A program made the position numbers and the translations under genes. From positions 2,419,404-2,483,403 of the forward strand of contig CANLQE010000001.1 of the NCBI GenBank assembly GCA_947493215.1: DNA of 64,000 bases, given 5' to 3'. The notes under the pieces were generated by a model. It ran no database searches, was not told where the DNA came from, and saw only the letters and a program-made list of their open reading frames with translations. Positions within the stretch are counted from its first letter, which is position 1. Each line of letters opens with the position of its first letter. This DNA is from an uncultured Sphingomonadaceae bacterium. Lineage in GTDB: Bacteria > Pseudomonadota > Alphaproteobacteria > Sphingomonadales > Sphingomonadaceae. This document shows positions 56,077 to 64,000 of this stretch, piece by piece.

Positions 56077-57441
56077 ATGGCACGCATCCGACTTAGCTTT
56101 TCCGCTGGGCTTTTCTTATCCTTGATGACAGCTTCATCAATAGGCTTGGCCCAAAGCTCAAAAGAACCGAGCGAATATGACAAGGCGCTAGCTGCCGGAT
56201 ATAAAGCCCAGTTCATTTGTTCCGGCTTGTGGAACGGCGGCAAGACACTCGCGGATATCGAGGCAGATGAGCTAACGGGAATTTATGACCATATCGCAAA
56301 AATCGTTCCAACGTTAAGGACTGATATTGATGAAAAGACGCGGCAGGTTCGTGTGACCTATAGTGATACCATGCCGCCGCGCACTGCCTTCTGGAATCCT
56401 CGCACCGGCTGCACTGGATGGCCGATTGGTTCCAAAGGTATGAACTTTATCGAGGCACCTAAATTGCGGGAGTTTAGCGATGAACTAGCGTGGCCGATGG
56501 GCGATCGCGGCGCAACGACCAACAAGGTTGAAAAGTCCAAGGACGTGCAGAAAATTACGTCAGCAGCTTTCAACAGCAGCATATATGGCGGAAAAACCAG
56601 TGCTTTCCTTGCCATCAAGGGCGGTAAGATTTTGACAGAACGCTATAAAGACGGTCATGATCTGCATACCGCGCAGCGCACATGGTCGGTTGCTAAGTCC
56701 ATTGCCGGGACCCTCATCGGGCATAGCGTTCAGCAAGGTTTTTCAGACGTCACTGCGCCAGCAAAAATAATCGAATGGATGAGCGTTTTTGATCCGCGTC
56801 AGAAAATCACTCTTGATCAATTGATGCGGATGTCCAGTGGTCTAACAAGCGACACCGCCGGCAACCGGACCGATCCGATCTATATGGGCGGTGCCACGGT
56901 TACACAAAGAGCAGTGAACTGGCCCCTACTCTACCCGCCCGGTAGCCAGTTTCGATATGCTAATAATGATACGCTACTCGCCGTTCACGCCGCGCGCTCG
57001 GGCTCGTTCGAGCCTTATGAATTTTTCCAGAAAATTGGCATGACACGCACTTATGCGGAAACCGATTGGCAGGAAAATTACATTCTTTCCAGCCAGGTTT
57101 GGACGACGGCTCGCGACCTTGGCCGGCTGGGCATGCTCTATCTGAACAATGGGATGTGGAATGGAGAGCGTCTACTCCCCGAAGATTGGCGCGAATATGT
57201 AAGCACGCCATCCGGGCCGCAACCCGATCGCGAATTTGGCTATGGTGCAACCTTCTGGCTGATGAACAACACGGACGGCGTTCCGAAAGACACATTTGCT
57301 GCTTTTGGCAATCGGGGGCAATATCTGGTCATTGTCCCTTCGCGCGATCTCGTCATCGTAAGGCGCGGCTATGATACGCGGGATAACCGTTTTGATATTG
57401 CTACCTTCACGCGGGACGCCTTGAAAGCCATGGGTACATGA
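56077..57441 (+). CDS. Serine hydrolase of the beta-lactamase/class C superfamily
   Basis: 454 residues with a signal peptide (about 1-25). The nucleophile motif is SVAK (S204, K207) in RTWSVAKSIAGTLIG, the second motif is YAN in FRYANNDTLLAV, and a HTG/KTG-like segment follows near GNRGQYLVIV. The ~170-residue N-terminal region ahead of the catalytic domain has four Cys-free stretches and no obvious similarity. Members are esterases or D-aminopeptidases, and a role in resistance is not implied. GGAG seven bases upstream; coupled to the preceding gene. Confidence 0.85.
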   Translation: MARIRLSFSAGLFLSLMTASSIGLAQSSKEPSEYDKALAAGYKAQFICSGLWNGGKTLADIEADELTGIYDHIAKIVPTLRTDIDEKTRQVRVTYSDTMPPRTAFWNPRTGCTGWPIGSKGMNFIEAPKLREFSDELAWPMGDRGATTNKVEKSKDVQKITSAAFNSSIYGGKTSAFLAIKGGKILTERYKDGHDLHTAQRTWSVAKSIAGTLIGHSVQQGFSDVTAPAKIIEWMSVFDPRQKITLDQLMRMSSGLTSDTAGNRTDPIYMGGATVTQRAVNWPLLYPPGSQFRYANNDTLLAVHAARSGSFEPYEFFQKIGMTRTYAETDWQENYILSSQVWTTARDLGRLGMLYLNNGMWNGERLLPEDWREYVSTPSGPQPDREFGYGATFWLMNNTDGVPKDTFAAFGNRGQYLVIVPSRDLVIVRRGYDTRDNRFDIATFTRDALKAMGT

Positions 57442-58427
57442 GCGAAACCTACAGCGCCGCTGTCTGCACTGCTTTGACCGGACCGAACTCCATCCGCATC
57501 GAAGAATTGAAACCAAAGCCGCTGCAAGCCGGAGATATCCGGATCGCTGTAAAAGCGGCAGGACTCAACTTTCCCGACTTGCTGATGACATATGGCAAAT
57601 ATCAGTTTCGCCCAGATCCGCCTTTCATTCCCGGTCTTGAAGTCGCGGGAGAGGTAATCGAAGTTGCACCGGACGTAACAGCTTTCTCGGCCGGGGATCG
57701 GGTCATGGGCGGCAGCAAAGGAAATGGCTTTGCGGAGCAAATTGTCCTGCCTGCAAAAGCAGCGCGACCATTGCCTGAAGCCCTGTCCTTTGCCGAAGGG
57801 GCCTGCTGGCATGGCGCGGCAATTACTGCTTGGCATGCTCTAAATGATAAGGCCGCATTGCAAGTTGAGGAAACGATCCTCATTCTCGGTGCCAGTGGCG
57901 GTGTCGGTATGGCCGCTGTTAAACTCGCAAAACACAAAGGTGCAGTGGTAATTGCCACCGGCTCGAATGATGAGAAACGCCAGACTTTGGCACGAGCTGG
58001 GGCAGATCATAGTCTTGATCCTGCCGATCCAAATCTTGCTGCAAAAGTGAAAGACTTGACCGGAGGCAAAGGTGTCGATGTCGTATTTGATCCTGTTGGC
58101 GGTGATCTGGCCATTACCGGCACGCGCGCAATCGGCTGGGGCGGCCGCTATCTGATCGTTGGTTTCGCCAGCGGCGATATTCCATCCTTCCCCGCCAATC
58201 ACGCGCTGATCAAAGGCTATAGTTTGATCGGTCTGCGTGCAGGAGAAAGCGCGCGGCGCGATCCTGCACTAGCGGCGAAGAGCGAACAGATGCTCCGCGA
58301 GCTAGCAGCACATGGTGTTATGCGGCCTCACATTTCACACAGCTTCGCGCTAGGAGATGCGGCGGACGCCCTTCGCATTCTAGAACAGCGCGCTGTTATC
58401 GGACGCGTTGTGATCAAGACGCAGTAA
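57438..58427 (+). CDS. NADPH:quinone oxidoreductase / zinc-independent alcohol dehydrogenase family
   Basis: 329 residues of the MDR superfamily. N-terminal GroES-like domain (KAAGLNFPDLLMTYGKYQFRP, FIPGLEVAGEV), then the NADPH Rossmann motif GASGGVGMAAVKLAKHKGA and FDPVGGDLAITGTRAIGWGGR. No zinc-binding Cys cluster is seen, so quinone- or enal-reduction is likely. Its ATG overlaps the hydrolase stop by four bases. Confidence 0.92.
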   Translation: MSETYSAAVCTALTGPNSIRIEELKPKPLQAGDIRIAVKAAGLNFPDLLMTYGKYQFRPDPPFIPGLEVAGEVIEVAPDVTAFSAGDRVMGGSKGNGFAEQIVLPAKAARPLPEALSFAEGACWHGAAITAWHALNDKAALQVEETILILGASGGVGMAAVKLAKHKGAVVIATGSNDEKRQTLARAGADHSLDPADPNLAAKVKDLTGGKGVDVVFDPVGGDLAITGTRAIGWGGRYLIVGFASGDIPSFPANHALIKGYSLIGLRAGESARRDPALAAKSEQMLRELAAHGVMRPHISHSFALGDAADALRILEQRAVIGRVVIKTQ

Positions 58428-58513
58428 AGGGCAAAAGTTTGCATCTTATTACAGGTTAAACGCGCCCAAAGCCGCCTCTACCCTATATCTCAGACAGAGA
58501 ACGTGCTAACTCA

Positions 58514-58543
58514 CCCCTATTAAATCAATGTTCATAATAGGGG
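58514..58543 (+). promoter_or_regulatory. Hairpin burying the ribosome-binding site of the channel gene
   Basis: Perfect eight-base stem CCCCTATT (58514-58521) / AATAGGGG (58536-58543) with a 14-base loop. The AGGGGA ribosome-binding site of the gene starting at 58551 lies in the 3' arm, so folding would hide it. Confidence 0.45.
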
Positions 58544-58550
58544 AAAGCAA

Positions 58551-59801
58551 ATGGACGGAATGAGAATAGGCAATTATGCGCTCGATACAGAGCTCATGAT
58601 ACAATTGGGAGAGAAAGTCGGGCTTGCGCTGCTCGTTCTCTTTGCGACTTGGGTCTTAGCCAAAGCGGCCAAATGGGCTTTCGCCAAACTGGTGGACAAC
58701 GTAAAATTTCTACAACGGGATACCTCAAACGGTACTTCAGTTGGAGAATCGCTCGGCAAAATCGTCTCGCTTCTCATCTGGTTATTTGGCCTGCTGATCA
58801 TATTGCGCGTGCTGGGTCTCGGCGGCGTAGATGCTCCCATCCAGACATTGTTGAACAGCATCATGTCATTTGTTCCCAACCTCATGGGCGCTGCGATAAT
58901 ATTCTTTATCGGCCTGGTTGTAGCACGTATTGTTCGTGACCTACTGGTGACGGCATTGCAGACTGTCGACTTCGACAAGTGGGCCAATCGCGGCGGTGTT
59001 GACACCGTTACAGGCAATACGCAGATCAGCAAAACACTAGGTACAATTGTCTATGTGTTGATCATTATTCCGATCGCAATCCTGTCGCTTGATGCGCTGC
59101 AACTGGAATCAGTATCCGGCCCAGCCAGCGATATGCTGCGTATGATTTTGGCGGCTATTCCGAACATCATCGGTGCGGCGATCATCCTGGGAATCGGTTA
59201 TCTGATTAGCAGATTCGTGGTTCAGATCATTACAGAAGTCCTTCCGGGACTTGGTGTCGATCAATCGGTTGCGGCCATGGATATATTGCCGAGCGGAACA
59301 TCACTTACATCTATCCTTGCTCGTGTAGCCCAGATCGCAATCATGCTGTTCTTCGCTATCGCTGCAACACGGATGTTGGGCTTTGCAGAGCTGACCACCA
59401 TTTTGGACCAGATACTGGAACTGGGTGGCCGGGTAATCTTTGGCGGCGTTGTTATCGGTGTTGGCTTCCTGATCGCTAATCTGCTGGCGCGGGTTATCAG
59501 CGGTACAGGCGAAAGCCCAATGGCGGCAACAATCGTTCGTTATGCTGCGATTGTATTGTTCACGTTCATGGGTCTTCAGTTCATGGGTGTTGGCGAAGAA
59601 ATAGTCGAGATGGCCTTCATGGCGCTCGTCGTGGGTGGCGCAGCAGCTGCAGCACTGGCCTTTGGCTGGGGCGGACGCAATGTGGCTGGCAAGGTTTTGG
59701 AAGACCTGCGTGCCAATCCACCGAAAGCACCAGCAGCTAAGCCAGCTGCCAAACCAGCGGCGCGTAAACCCGCCGCACGCAAGCCGGCTGCCAAAAAATA
59801 A
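58551..59801 (+). CDS. Mechanosensitive-channel-like membrane protein with Lys/Ala/Pro tail
   Basis: 416 residues. Several repeated hydrophobic helices with the pattern ...IPNIIGAAIILGIGYLISRFVVQIITEVLPGLG (three copies of an amphipathic helix pair at about 95-140, 185-230 and 270-320), the conserved-TM-helix type of small-conductance channel relatives. The last ~24 residues are a low-complexity PAAKPAARKPAAKK-like tail reminiscent of histone-H1 repeats. The cytoplasmic beta-domain of true MscS is not obvious. Alone in its unit, with an upstream hairpin and a downstream terminator. Confidence 0.8.
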   Translation: MDGMRIGNYALDTELMIQLGEKVGLALLVLFATWVLAKAAKWAFAKLVDNVKFLQRDTSNGTSVGESLGKIVSLLIWLFGLLIILRVLGLGGVDAPIQTLLNSIMSFVPNLMGAAIIFFIGLVVARIVRDLLVTALQTVDFDKWANRGGVDTVTGNTQISKTLGTIVYVLIIIPIAILSLDALQLESVSGPASDMLRMILAAIPNIIGAAIILGIGYLISRFVVQIITEVLPGLGVDQSVAAMDILPSGTSLTSILARVAQIAIMLFFAIAATRMLGFAELTTILDQILELGGRVIFGGVVIGVGFLIANLLARVISGTGESPMAATIVRYAAIVLFTFMGLQFMGVGEEIVEMAFMALVVGGAAAAALAFGWGGRNVAGKVLEDLRANPPKAPAAKPAAKPAARKPAARKPAAKK

Positions 59802-59825
59802 GCGGACAAGCATTTGAAAGATTGA

Positions 59826-59852
59826 GGGCGGGTCCGTTGGGCCTGCCCTTTT
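59826..59852 (+). terminator. Terminator after the channel gene
   Basis: GGGCGGGTCC-gtt-GGGCCTGCCC stem (imperfect) followed by TTTTCTTTT, 24 bases after the stop. Confidence 0.85.
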
Positions 59853-59923
59853 CTTTTGGCCCTTTTCTTTGCCGCTATTTCTAGACCTTTCCATTTTCCA
59901 GCCTCATCAGGTAGAGCGCTGCT

Positions 59924-60796
59924 ATGCGCCGCTTCACTCATTTCACTTGCGTAGACTGGTCTGGTGCCAAGACTGAACGCCCTAAAGGGATTGCGGCAGC
60001 CACGATAGGCCCCGACGGGCCTCCCGCCCTGCTCTCTCCGGATCCCAGATGGTCCCGCGAGGATGTACGCGACTGGTTGCTTCGGGTAGCCGCAGCAAAG
60101 CAGGATATGCTGATCGGCTTTGATCTATCCATGGCCCTGCCCTTTGATGATGCCGGATGCTATTTTCCAGAGTGGGAGGACAGCCCATCCCGCGCGACCG
60201 ATTTGTGGAAATTGGTCGACCGCCTATCCGCCGCCGATCCTTATTTAAACGTCCTGTCCTTTCTCGATCACTCGCAGGCCGCGCGCCATTTTCGCCATAG
60301 CCGTGACTATGTCGGCGATTTGTTTACCGGCGGTACTGGCCGGTTGCGGGTTGTCGAACAATATCAGCGTGAAACCGGTCAGGCGAATAGCGCCAGCTGC
60401 TTCAATCTCGTCGGCGCCGCTCAGGTTGGTAAATCCAGCCTCACCGGGATGCGGATGTTGCATCAGTTAAACGGTGTGATCCCCATCTGGCCTTTTGACC
60501 CCGTTCCGGACAGCGGGCCGATGATCGTCGAGATATATACGACCGTTGCCGCCCTCGCCGCTGGACTGCCCAAAGGTAAAAGCAAGATACGGGACCGCAG
60601 CGGACTGGAAACGGCACTACGGACGTTGGGTGCTGCCCCACCGGCGAAACTGCGACATTATGACGATCACAGCACGGATGCCTTGGTTACCGCGGCTTGG
60701 ATGAAGAACGCGAGCGAAGATACACGGCTGTGGCACCCGCCAAAGCTGACAGATGCAATAGCGCAAAAAGAGGGCTGGACCTTTGGTGTTTTTTGA
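59924..60796 (+). CDS. Hypothetical protein with RNase-H-like (DUF429-like) signature
   Basis: 290 residues. The first strand HFTCVDWSGAK (D11), the later GFDLSMALPFDDAG and the C-terminal DDHSTDALVTAAWM together look like the acid residues of an RNase-H-fold nuclease or the DUF429 group. Middle part is Gly/Arg-rich (TGGTGRLRVVEQYQRETG). No function is established. It precedes tRNA-Thr by 41 bases and may be co-transcribed with it. Confidence 0.7.
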   Translation: MRRFTHFTCVDWSGAKTERPKGIAAATIGPDGPPALLSPDPRWSREDVRDWLLRVAAAKQDMLIGFDLSMALPFDDAGCYFPEWEDSPSRATDLWKLVDRLSAADPYLNVLSFLDHSQAARHFRHSRDYVGDLFTGGTGRLRVVEQYQRETGQANSASCFNLVGAAQVGKSSLTGMRMLHQLNGVIPIWPFDPVPDSGPMIVEIYTTVAALAAGLPKGKSKIRDRSGLETALRTLGAAPPAKLRHYDDHSTDALVTAAWMKNASEDTRLWHPPKLTDAIAQKEGWTFGVF

Positions 60797-60837
60797 AGCA
60801 AAGAGCGCTCGTTATTGGCTAACGCCACTAAACCAGC

Positions 60838-60913
60838 GCCGAATTAGCTCAGCTGGTAGAGCAACCGCCTTGTAAGCGGTAGGTCATCCGTTCGAGTCGG
60901 ATATTCGGCACCA
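60838..60913 (+). tRNA. tRNA-Thr (anticodon TGT)
   Basis: 76 bases. Acceptor arm GCCGAAT pairs with ATTCGGC, discriminator A plus encoded CCA at the 3' end, D-arm GCTC...GAGC, anticodon stem ACCGC/GCGGT with loop CTTGTAA giving TGT, T-arm ATCCG-TTCGAGT-CGGAT. Reads ACA and related Thr codons; t6A37 from the TsaB pathway is expected. Confidence 0.97.
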
Positions 60914-60959
60914 TTTTTGCAGATTCAGAAAACATCCTGGGGATGTTTTCCTGCAAAAA
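60914..60959. repeat. Long perfect palindrome after tRNA-Thr
   Basis: Outer arms TTTTTGCAG/CTGCAAAAA enclose an inner perfect stem GAAAACATCC-tgg-GGATGTTTTC, about 45 bases in all, starting right after the CCA end. It is not followed by a T-run, so simple termination is uncertain. Confidence 0.7.
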
Positions 60960-60976
60960 TCCCGAATGCAAAGGAG

Positions 60977-60999
60977 GGTGGCTACAAGCAACAGCCACC
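60977..60999. repeat. Second small inverted repeat in the tRNA-TonB spacer
   Basis: GGTGGCT (60977-60983) / AGCCACC (60993-60999), nine-base loop. The rest of the 220-base spacer shows no coding frame with a plausible start. Confidence 0.5.
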
Positions 61000-61028
61000 A
61001 ATGATCTCGCGAGCCGCGCCAACCAATT

Positions 61029-61053
61029 CCTTCGACAAACTCAAAATAAGCGG
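61029..61053. repeat. Degenerate sphingomonad-type interspersed repeat
   Basis: CCTTCGACAAACTCAA then AATAAGCGG closely resembles the short palindromic element (CCTTCGACAAGCTCAGGA... GCGG) scattered through many sphingomonad genomes; only one arm survives. Confidence 0.4.
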
Positions 61054-61080
61054 CCTATTGTTTCACGTTAGCAACCCCAC

Positions 61081-61111
61081 AAAAAAGCCCCGCCAGTCTC
61101 CTGGCAGGGCT
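61081..61111 (-). terminator. Terminator of the TonB-dependent receptor gene
   Basis: On the minus strand AGCCCtGCCAG-gaga-CTGGCgGGGCT followed by TTTTTT, 23 bases after the receptor stop codon. Confidence 0.88.
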
Positions 61112-61133
61112 CCTTTTCCACGTGACGATCTCT

Positions 61134-64000
61134 TTAGAACTTGATGCCGGCTGCAATACCATAACGGCGTGGGTCCAGCGTGAAGATATTGGTGAATAGC
61201 CCCGAAGATGCATCGGTCAGATATTGACCGGTGATTGAGTTGCTATCAAAGATATTTTGAACAAATAGCCTTGCGAACCATTTGTCTTCGGTGCCGTTTA
61301 ACTGCAGCGAAGCATTGGCTTGGGTGAAACCTTCAATTTTATTCACATTACCGTTGAAGATGCTCGCCGTTTGATCACCAGTATAGGCAACATCAACGCG
61401 AGGTACCAAAGACCACCCGCTGTCAAAATTATGCGTATACTGCACGCCGGCTGATACCTTTACATTAGGTGCCTGTGGTAGAGCATTGCCTTTCAAGTTC
61501 ACCTGAACGCCCGGGCTCAGCACTTGAACGGCCCCACCGCCAACGGATGGGGCAAGAGCATCTAATATACCACAGAAACTGAACGCGCCGGTTGACGCAA
61601 TGCCACCGTCAGACGGGAAAGGCGTTGTCCCCTGAAGATTAGCGCCGGGCTGTATTTCCAGACCAGGGCTTGTAGGATCAAGATCAAGGCCACCGTTGAT
61701 CAACGTATTCACCGTATTGACGAAACCGTTTGCGGTAGCGGCATCGCCTGCCGTGGTTGGAACAACTGCACAATTAGCGCCGTTGGAAATATCCTTAATA
61801 ATAACGGCGTCCGAGCGTCCACCACCTGGATCCCGTGGATTACTGAAGAGTTGATCGCCCTTAACTTCGGTTTTCAGATAACTGAAGCCCAAATTAACCA
61901 CCCAATCCGGATCAGGTCTTAGAAAGCCTTCAATTTCAACGCCATAAATATCAGCATCGATTGTATCGTTAACCGCCGTTCGGGCGATGATCCGACTCAA
62001 CTGAAGGTCTTTATATTTATAATAGAAGGCTGTTAAATTGAGTTGGAGAGCACCATTAGCAAATGTGTTTTTTGAACCGATTTCAAAAGAGTCAATCTGC
62101 TCTGGCGCGAATGATTCCGGAACCTCAAAAATCGGCTGCAAAGGCGGATTGATACCACCGGACTTATAACCGCGCGAGTAAGAAGCATAGATCAGATTAT
62201 CATCGGAAAACTGCCAATCAACCACGAAACGACCCGTAATCTCATCAAATGCAACACTTCGTTGCTGAACGATTTGATTACCGTCAGTGCCCGGATCAGC
62301 ATCAAATCCGCCAACAAATGGTGATTCAAACGCATCCGTCGTCTGTCCGAAGGGAACCAGGAAACTTGCCAATGTTGATCGTGCTTCAACAAATTTCTTG
62401 TCATTGTTATAGCGTAGACCGCCTGTGAGCTTCAAATTATCGGTGACGTCGAAATAAACCTCACCAAAAATGCCATAGGATTCGAGCTCAAATTCCCGCG
62501 TATTGTTGCGGAAATATGGTGTTCCAAGGAAACCACCATTGGAAGCGCCCAATATACCGGCGATATAATCGATAGCGAAAGTGTTCACATAATAGCTATT
62601 CTGGCCGAGGCTATTCTCCGCATAAATACCGCCCAGAAGGAAGTTAAATGGCCCATCCAGATCGCTGCTTATGATACCTTCGATAGACCAACTGGTATTG
62701 TCCTGATTGGAGCGATCAAGAGAGATTGGTGTGTCAGCACAAATGCGGTTACCGCCATAAGAACCGAGCCCAATAGTGTCCGTATCCGAGGTACATAGCT
62801 GGTTCCCTGATGTCACTGCGCTGAGAACCGGTGCGAAAGCTTCGAACGGCCCTCCAGCTCCAGAAAGAGCGCCCAAGGTCGCCAATGTCGGATCAAGGGT
62901 CGCACGGGACAGGACCGACAGGTTATAATCCTGACGAGAATCAACTTCCGTTTCCTGGTACAGACCGGTTACAGATACTTGGATTGGTCCAAAATCATGT
63001 TCAATATGCGCTTGGAGTTGTAATTCATCAGTAAAATATTCGGGATTAAAATCAGTATTGACCGTACGAACGTCATTTGGCTCAGTAAAGTTGACATGCC
63101 CATTGGAATTGGCGTCATAGATGCTGCCAAGGCCCAATGTTGCGAATCCGGCACCGCCCTGTGAAGCTAGAAACTCCCGTGAACTCAAAGTGCCTGTGAA
63201 AGTCGCATTGGTGTTAACCTTGCCGAAGTCTAGGCGATTGTTGAGGCAGCCCAAAACACCCGTCGGATCAGTCTGACATTTTTGTTTCTGGATACGCAGA
63301 CGATCATCATCCTCGCGGAAATAATAGCCCATCAGGTTAACGGTCGTGTCGGGTGTCGGCTCCCATTTGATCGAACCACGGACCGCATACATGTCACGGC
63401 CATCAATATCAGAGCCGTCGAACAGGTTCGTCGTATAACCATCGCGATTCAGATAAAAACCCGCAACACGGAAGGCCAATGTATCGCCAAGTGGCACGTT
63501 GATCATGCCTTTTAGTTTCACCGACTGAAAATTGCCGTATTCGCCTTCCAGCGAAGCCGCGAATTCACCCAATTCCGGCTTAGCTGTTACAACGTTGACA
63601 ACACCAGAGGTCGCATTTCGACCAAATAGGGTGCCTTGTGGGCCACGAAGAACCTCAACGCGTTCCAAATCAAAATATTCTGTTTCAAACAGGCGGGTAT
63701 TGAACAACGGCGAGTCGTTCAAGTGAATGGCAGTAGCGGTATCGCAAGTCACGCCAACACACAGATCGCCGATACCGCGGATGGTAAAGCTCGACGCGGT
63801 AAAGTTACTTTTCGTAAAAGACACATTCGGAAGGGTGAGTTGCAGATCCGAGGCGTTCTCAATCTGCTGCGCTTCCAGTGCCTTTGAATCAAAGGCCGAA
63901 ACAGCAATCGGCACTTCCTGCAGGCTTTGTGCTTGACGCTGTGCGGTCACGATGATGACATTATCATCGAGATCATTGTCTGCTTGTGCCAATGCCGGTG
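61134..64000 (-). CDS. TonB-dependent receptor (5' end cut by the window)
   Basis: At least 954 residues visible. The first residues at the right edge read PALAQADNDLDD, the end of a signal peptide, so the true start lies just beyond 64000. A TonB box (NVIIVTAQR), a plug domain (GTLFGRNATSGVVNVVTAKPELG near residue 100) and a 22-strand barrel ending in the terminal Phe (YGIAAGIKF) are present. The plug motif of the FecA/CirA-like large receptor group suggests import of a large substrate (siderophore, vitamin or oligosaccharide), but none can be named; no iron or sugar gene is nearby within the window. Confidence 0.93.
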   Translation of the reverse strand, partial: PALAQADNDLDDNVIIVTAQRQAQSLQEVPIAVSAFDSKALEAQQIENASDLQLTLPNVSFTKSNFTASSFTIRGIGDLCVGVTCDTATAIHLNDSPLFNTRLFETEYFDLERVEVLRGPQGTLFGRNATSGVVNVVTAKPELGEFAASLEGEYGNFQSVKLKGMINVPLGDTLAFRVAGFYLNRDGYTTNLFDGSDIDGRDMYAVRGSIKWEPTPDTTVNLMGYYFREDDDRLRIQKQKCQTDPTGVLGCLNNRLDFGKVNTNATFTGTLSSREFLASQGGAGFATLGLGSIYDANSNGHVNFTEPNDVRTVNTDFNPEYFTDELQLQAHIEHDFGPIQVSVTGLYQETEVDSRQDYNLSVLSRATLDPTLATLGALSGAGGPFEAFAPVLSAVTSGNQLCTSDTDTIGLGSYGGNRICADTPISLDRSNQDNTSWSIEGIISSDLDGPFNFLLGGIYAENSLGQNSYYVNTFAIDYIAGILGASNGGFLGTPYFRNNTREFELESYGIFGEVYFDVTDNLKLTGGLRYNNDKKFVEARSTLASFLVPFGQTTDAFESPFVGGFDADPGTDGNQIVQQRSVAFDEITGRFVVDWQFSDDNLIYASYSRGYKSGGINPPLQPIFEVPESFAPEQIDSFEIGSKNTFANGALQLNLTAFYYKYKDLQLSRIIARTAVNDTIDADIYGVEIEGFLRPDPDWVVNLGFSYLKTEVKGDQLFSNPRDPGGGRSDAVIIKDISNGANCAVVPTTAGDAATANGFVNTVNTLINGGLDLDPTSPGLEIQPGANLQGTTPFPSDGGIASTGAFSFCGILDALAPSVGGGAVQVLSPGVQVNLKGNALPQAPNVKVSAGVQYTHNFDSGWSLVPRVDVAYTGDQTASIFNGNVNKIEGFTQANASLQLNGTEDKWFARLFVQNIFDSNSITGQYLTDASSGLFTNIFTLDPRRYGIAAGIKF

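Noticed and set aside
59301-59894. 197-codon minus-strand frame in the channel gene
   Set aside because: Cys- and His-rich shadow crossing the terminator; no start signals.
60914-60959. Palindrome after tRNA-Thr taken as a rho-independent terminator
   Set aside because: Neither strand has the hairpin followed directly by a T-run outside the stem; the T and A runs form part of the arms.

Overview
The window looks like a chromosomal segment of a sphingomonad-type alphaproteobacterium (Sphingomonadales, in the Sphingorhabdus/Parasphingorhabdus/Sphingopyxis range). This is inferred from gene content and protein style: a three-gene petABC bc1 operon, argD-argF-hslO, a MucR-type regulator, a Fur protein without CxxC motifs, PstA/PstC with long N-terminal extensions, a TonB-dependent receptor, and base composition near 50 percent GC. 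It is almost entirely housekeeping DNA. I see no insertion sequence, prophage or CRISPR array.

Layout: 0.04-2.9 kb, cytochrome bc1 genes on the minus strand with a terminator. 3.1-8.9 kb, tRNA methylation, heme (hemF), an acetyltransferase, lipB, a small lipoprotein and queC-queE. 8.9-14.5 kb, argD-argF-hslO diverging from katG. 14.5-20.2 kb, a minus-strand glmU-glmS-osmC-GFA run interrupted by a small hypothetical gene and a vapBC-like toxin-antitoxin pair. 20.2-22.9 kb, a compact cluster of a Tat-signal protein, a PqqD-like protein, an HprK-related kinase and a nucleotidyltransferase. 23.1-32.0 kb, a complete phosphate module (phoR-pstSCAB-phoU-phoB and a facing OprO/P-like porin) with candidate Pho boxes. 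32.1-37.8 kb, cysE, oxyR, moaD-moaE, pgsA, an MFS carrier and two small membrane proteins. 37.9-43.6 kb, hslVU, a redoxin lipoprotein and an M16 peptidase. 43.7-51.7 kb, a long plus-strand run: nfu, nitroreductase, tsaB, rimI, mucR, fur, plsC-like, miaB, phoH, ybeY, corC. 51.7-60.8 kb, MOSC protein, glycosyltransferase, rarA with three genes behind it, a mechanosensitive-type channel and an RNase-H-fold hypothetical. 60.8-64 kb, tRNA-Thr(TGT), a palindrome-rich spacer and a TonB receptor cut by the right edge.

Functional links: the phosphate block forms a closed regulatory circuit (PhoR/PhoB sensing, PstSCAB uptake, PhoU coupling, porin entry). oxyR (33.4 kb) and katG (12.2 kb) are probably one peroxide response although unlinked. 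miaB-phoH-ybeY-corC, tsaB-rimI, trmL, queCE and tRNA-Thr give a strong RNA-maturation theme.

The best candidate for a poorly described system is the cluster at 20.2-22.9 kb. A PqqD-type peptide-binding protein, an HprK-type kinase and a DLD-motif nucleotidyltransferase are the tailoring parts seen in phosphorylated lasso-peptide clusters, but here without cyclase or leader protease, and next to a Tat-exported protein that could be the client. Other observations worth checking are a ribosome-binding site buried in a perfect hairpin ahead of the channel gene (58.5 kb), leader hairpins ahead of argD and queC, a palindromic operator ahead of katG, and an Asp-to-His change in the VapC-like toxin.
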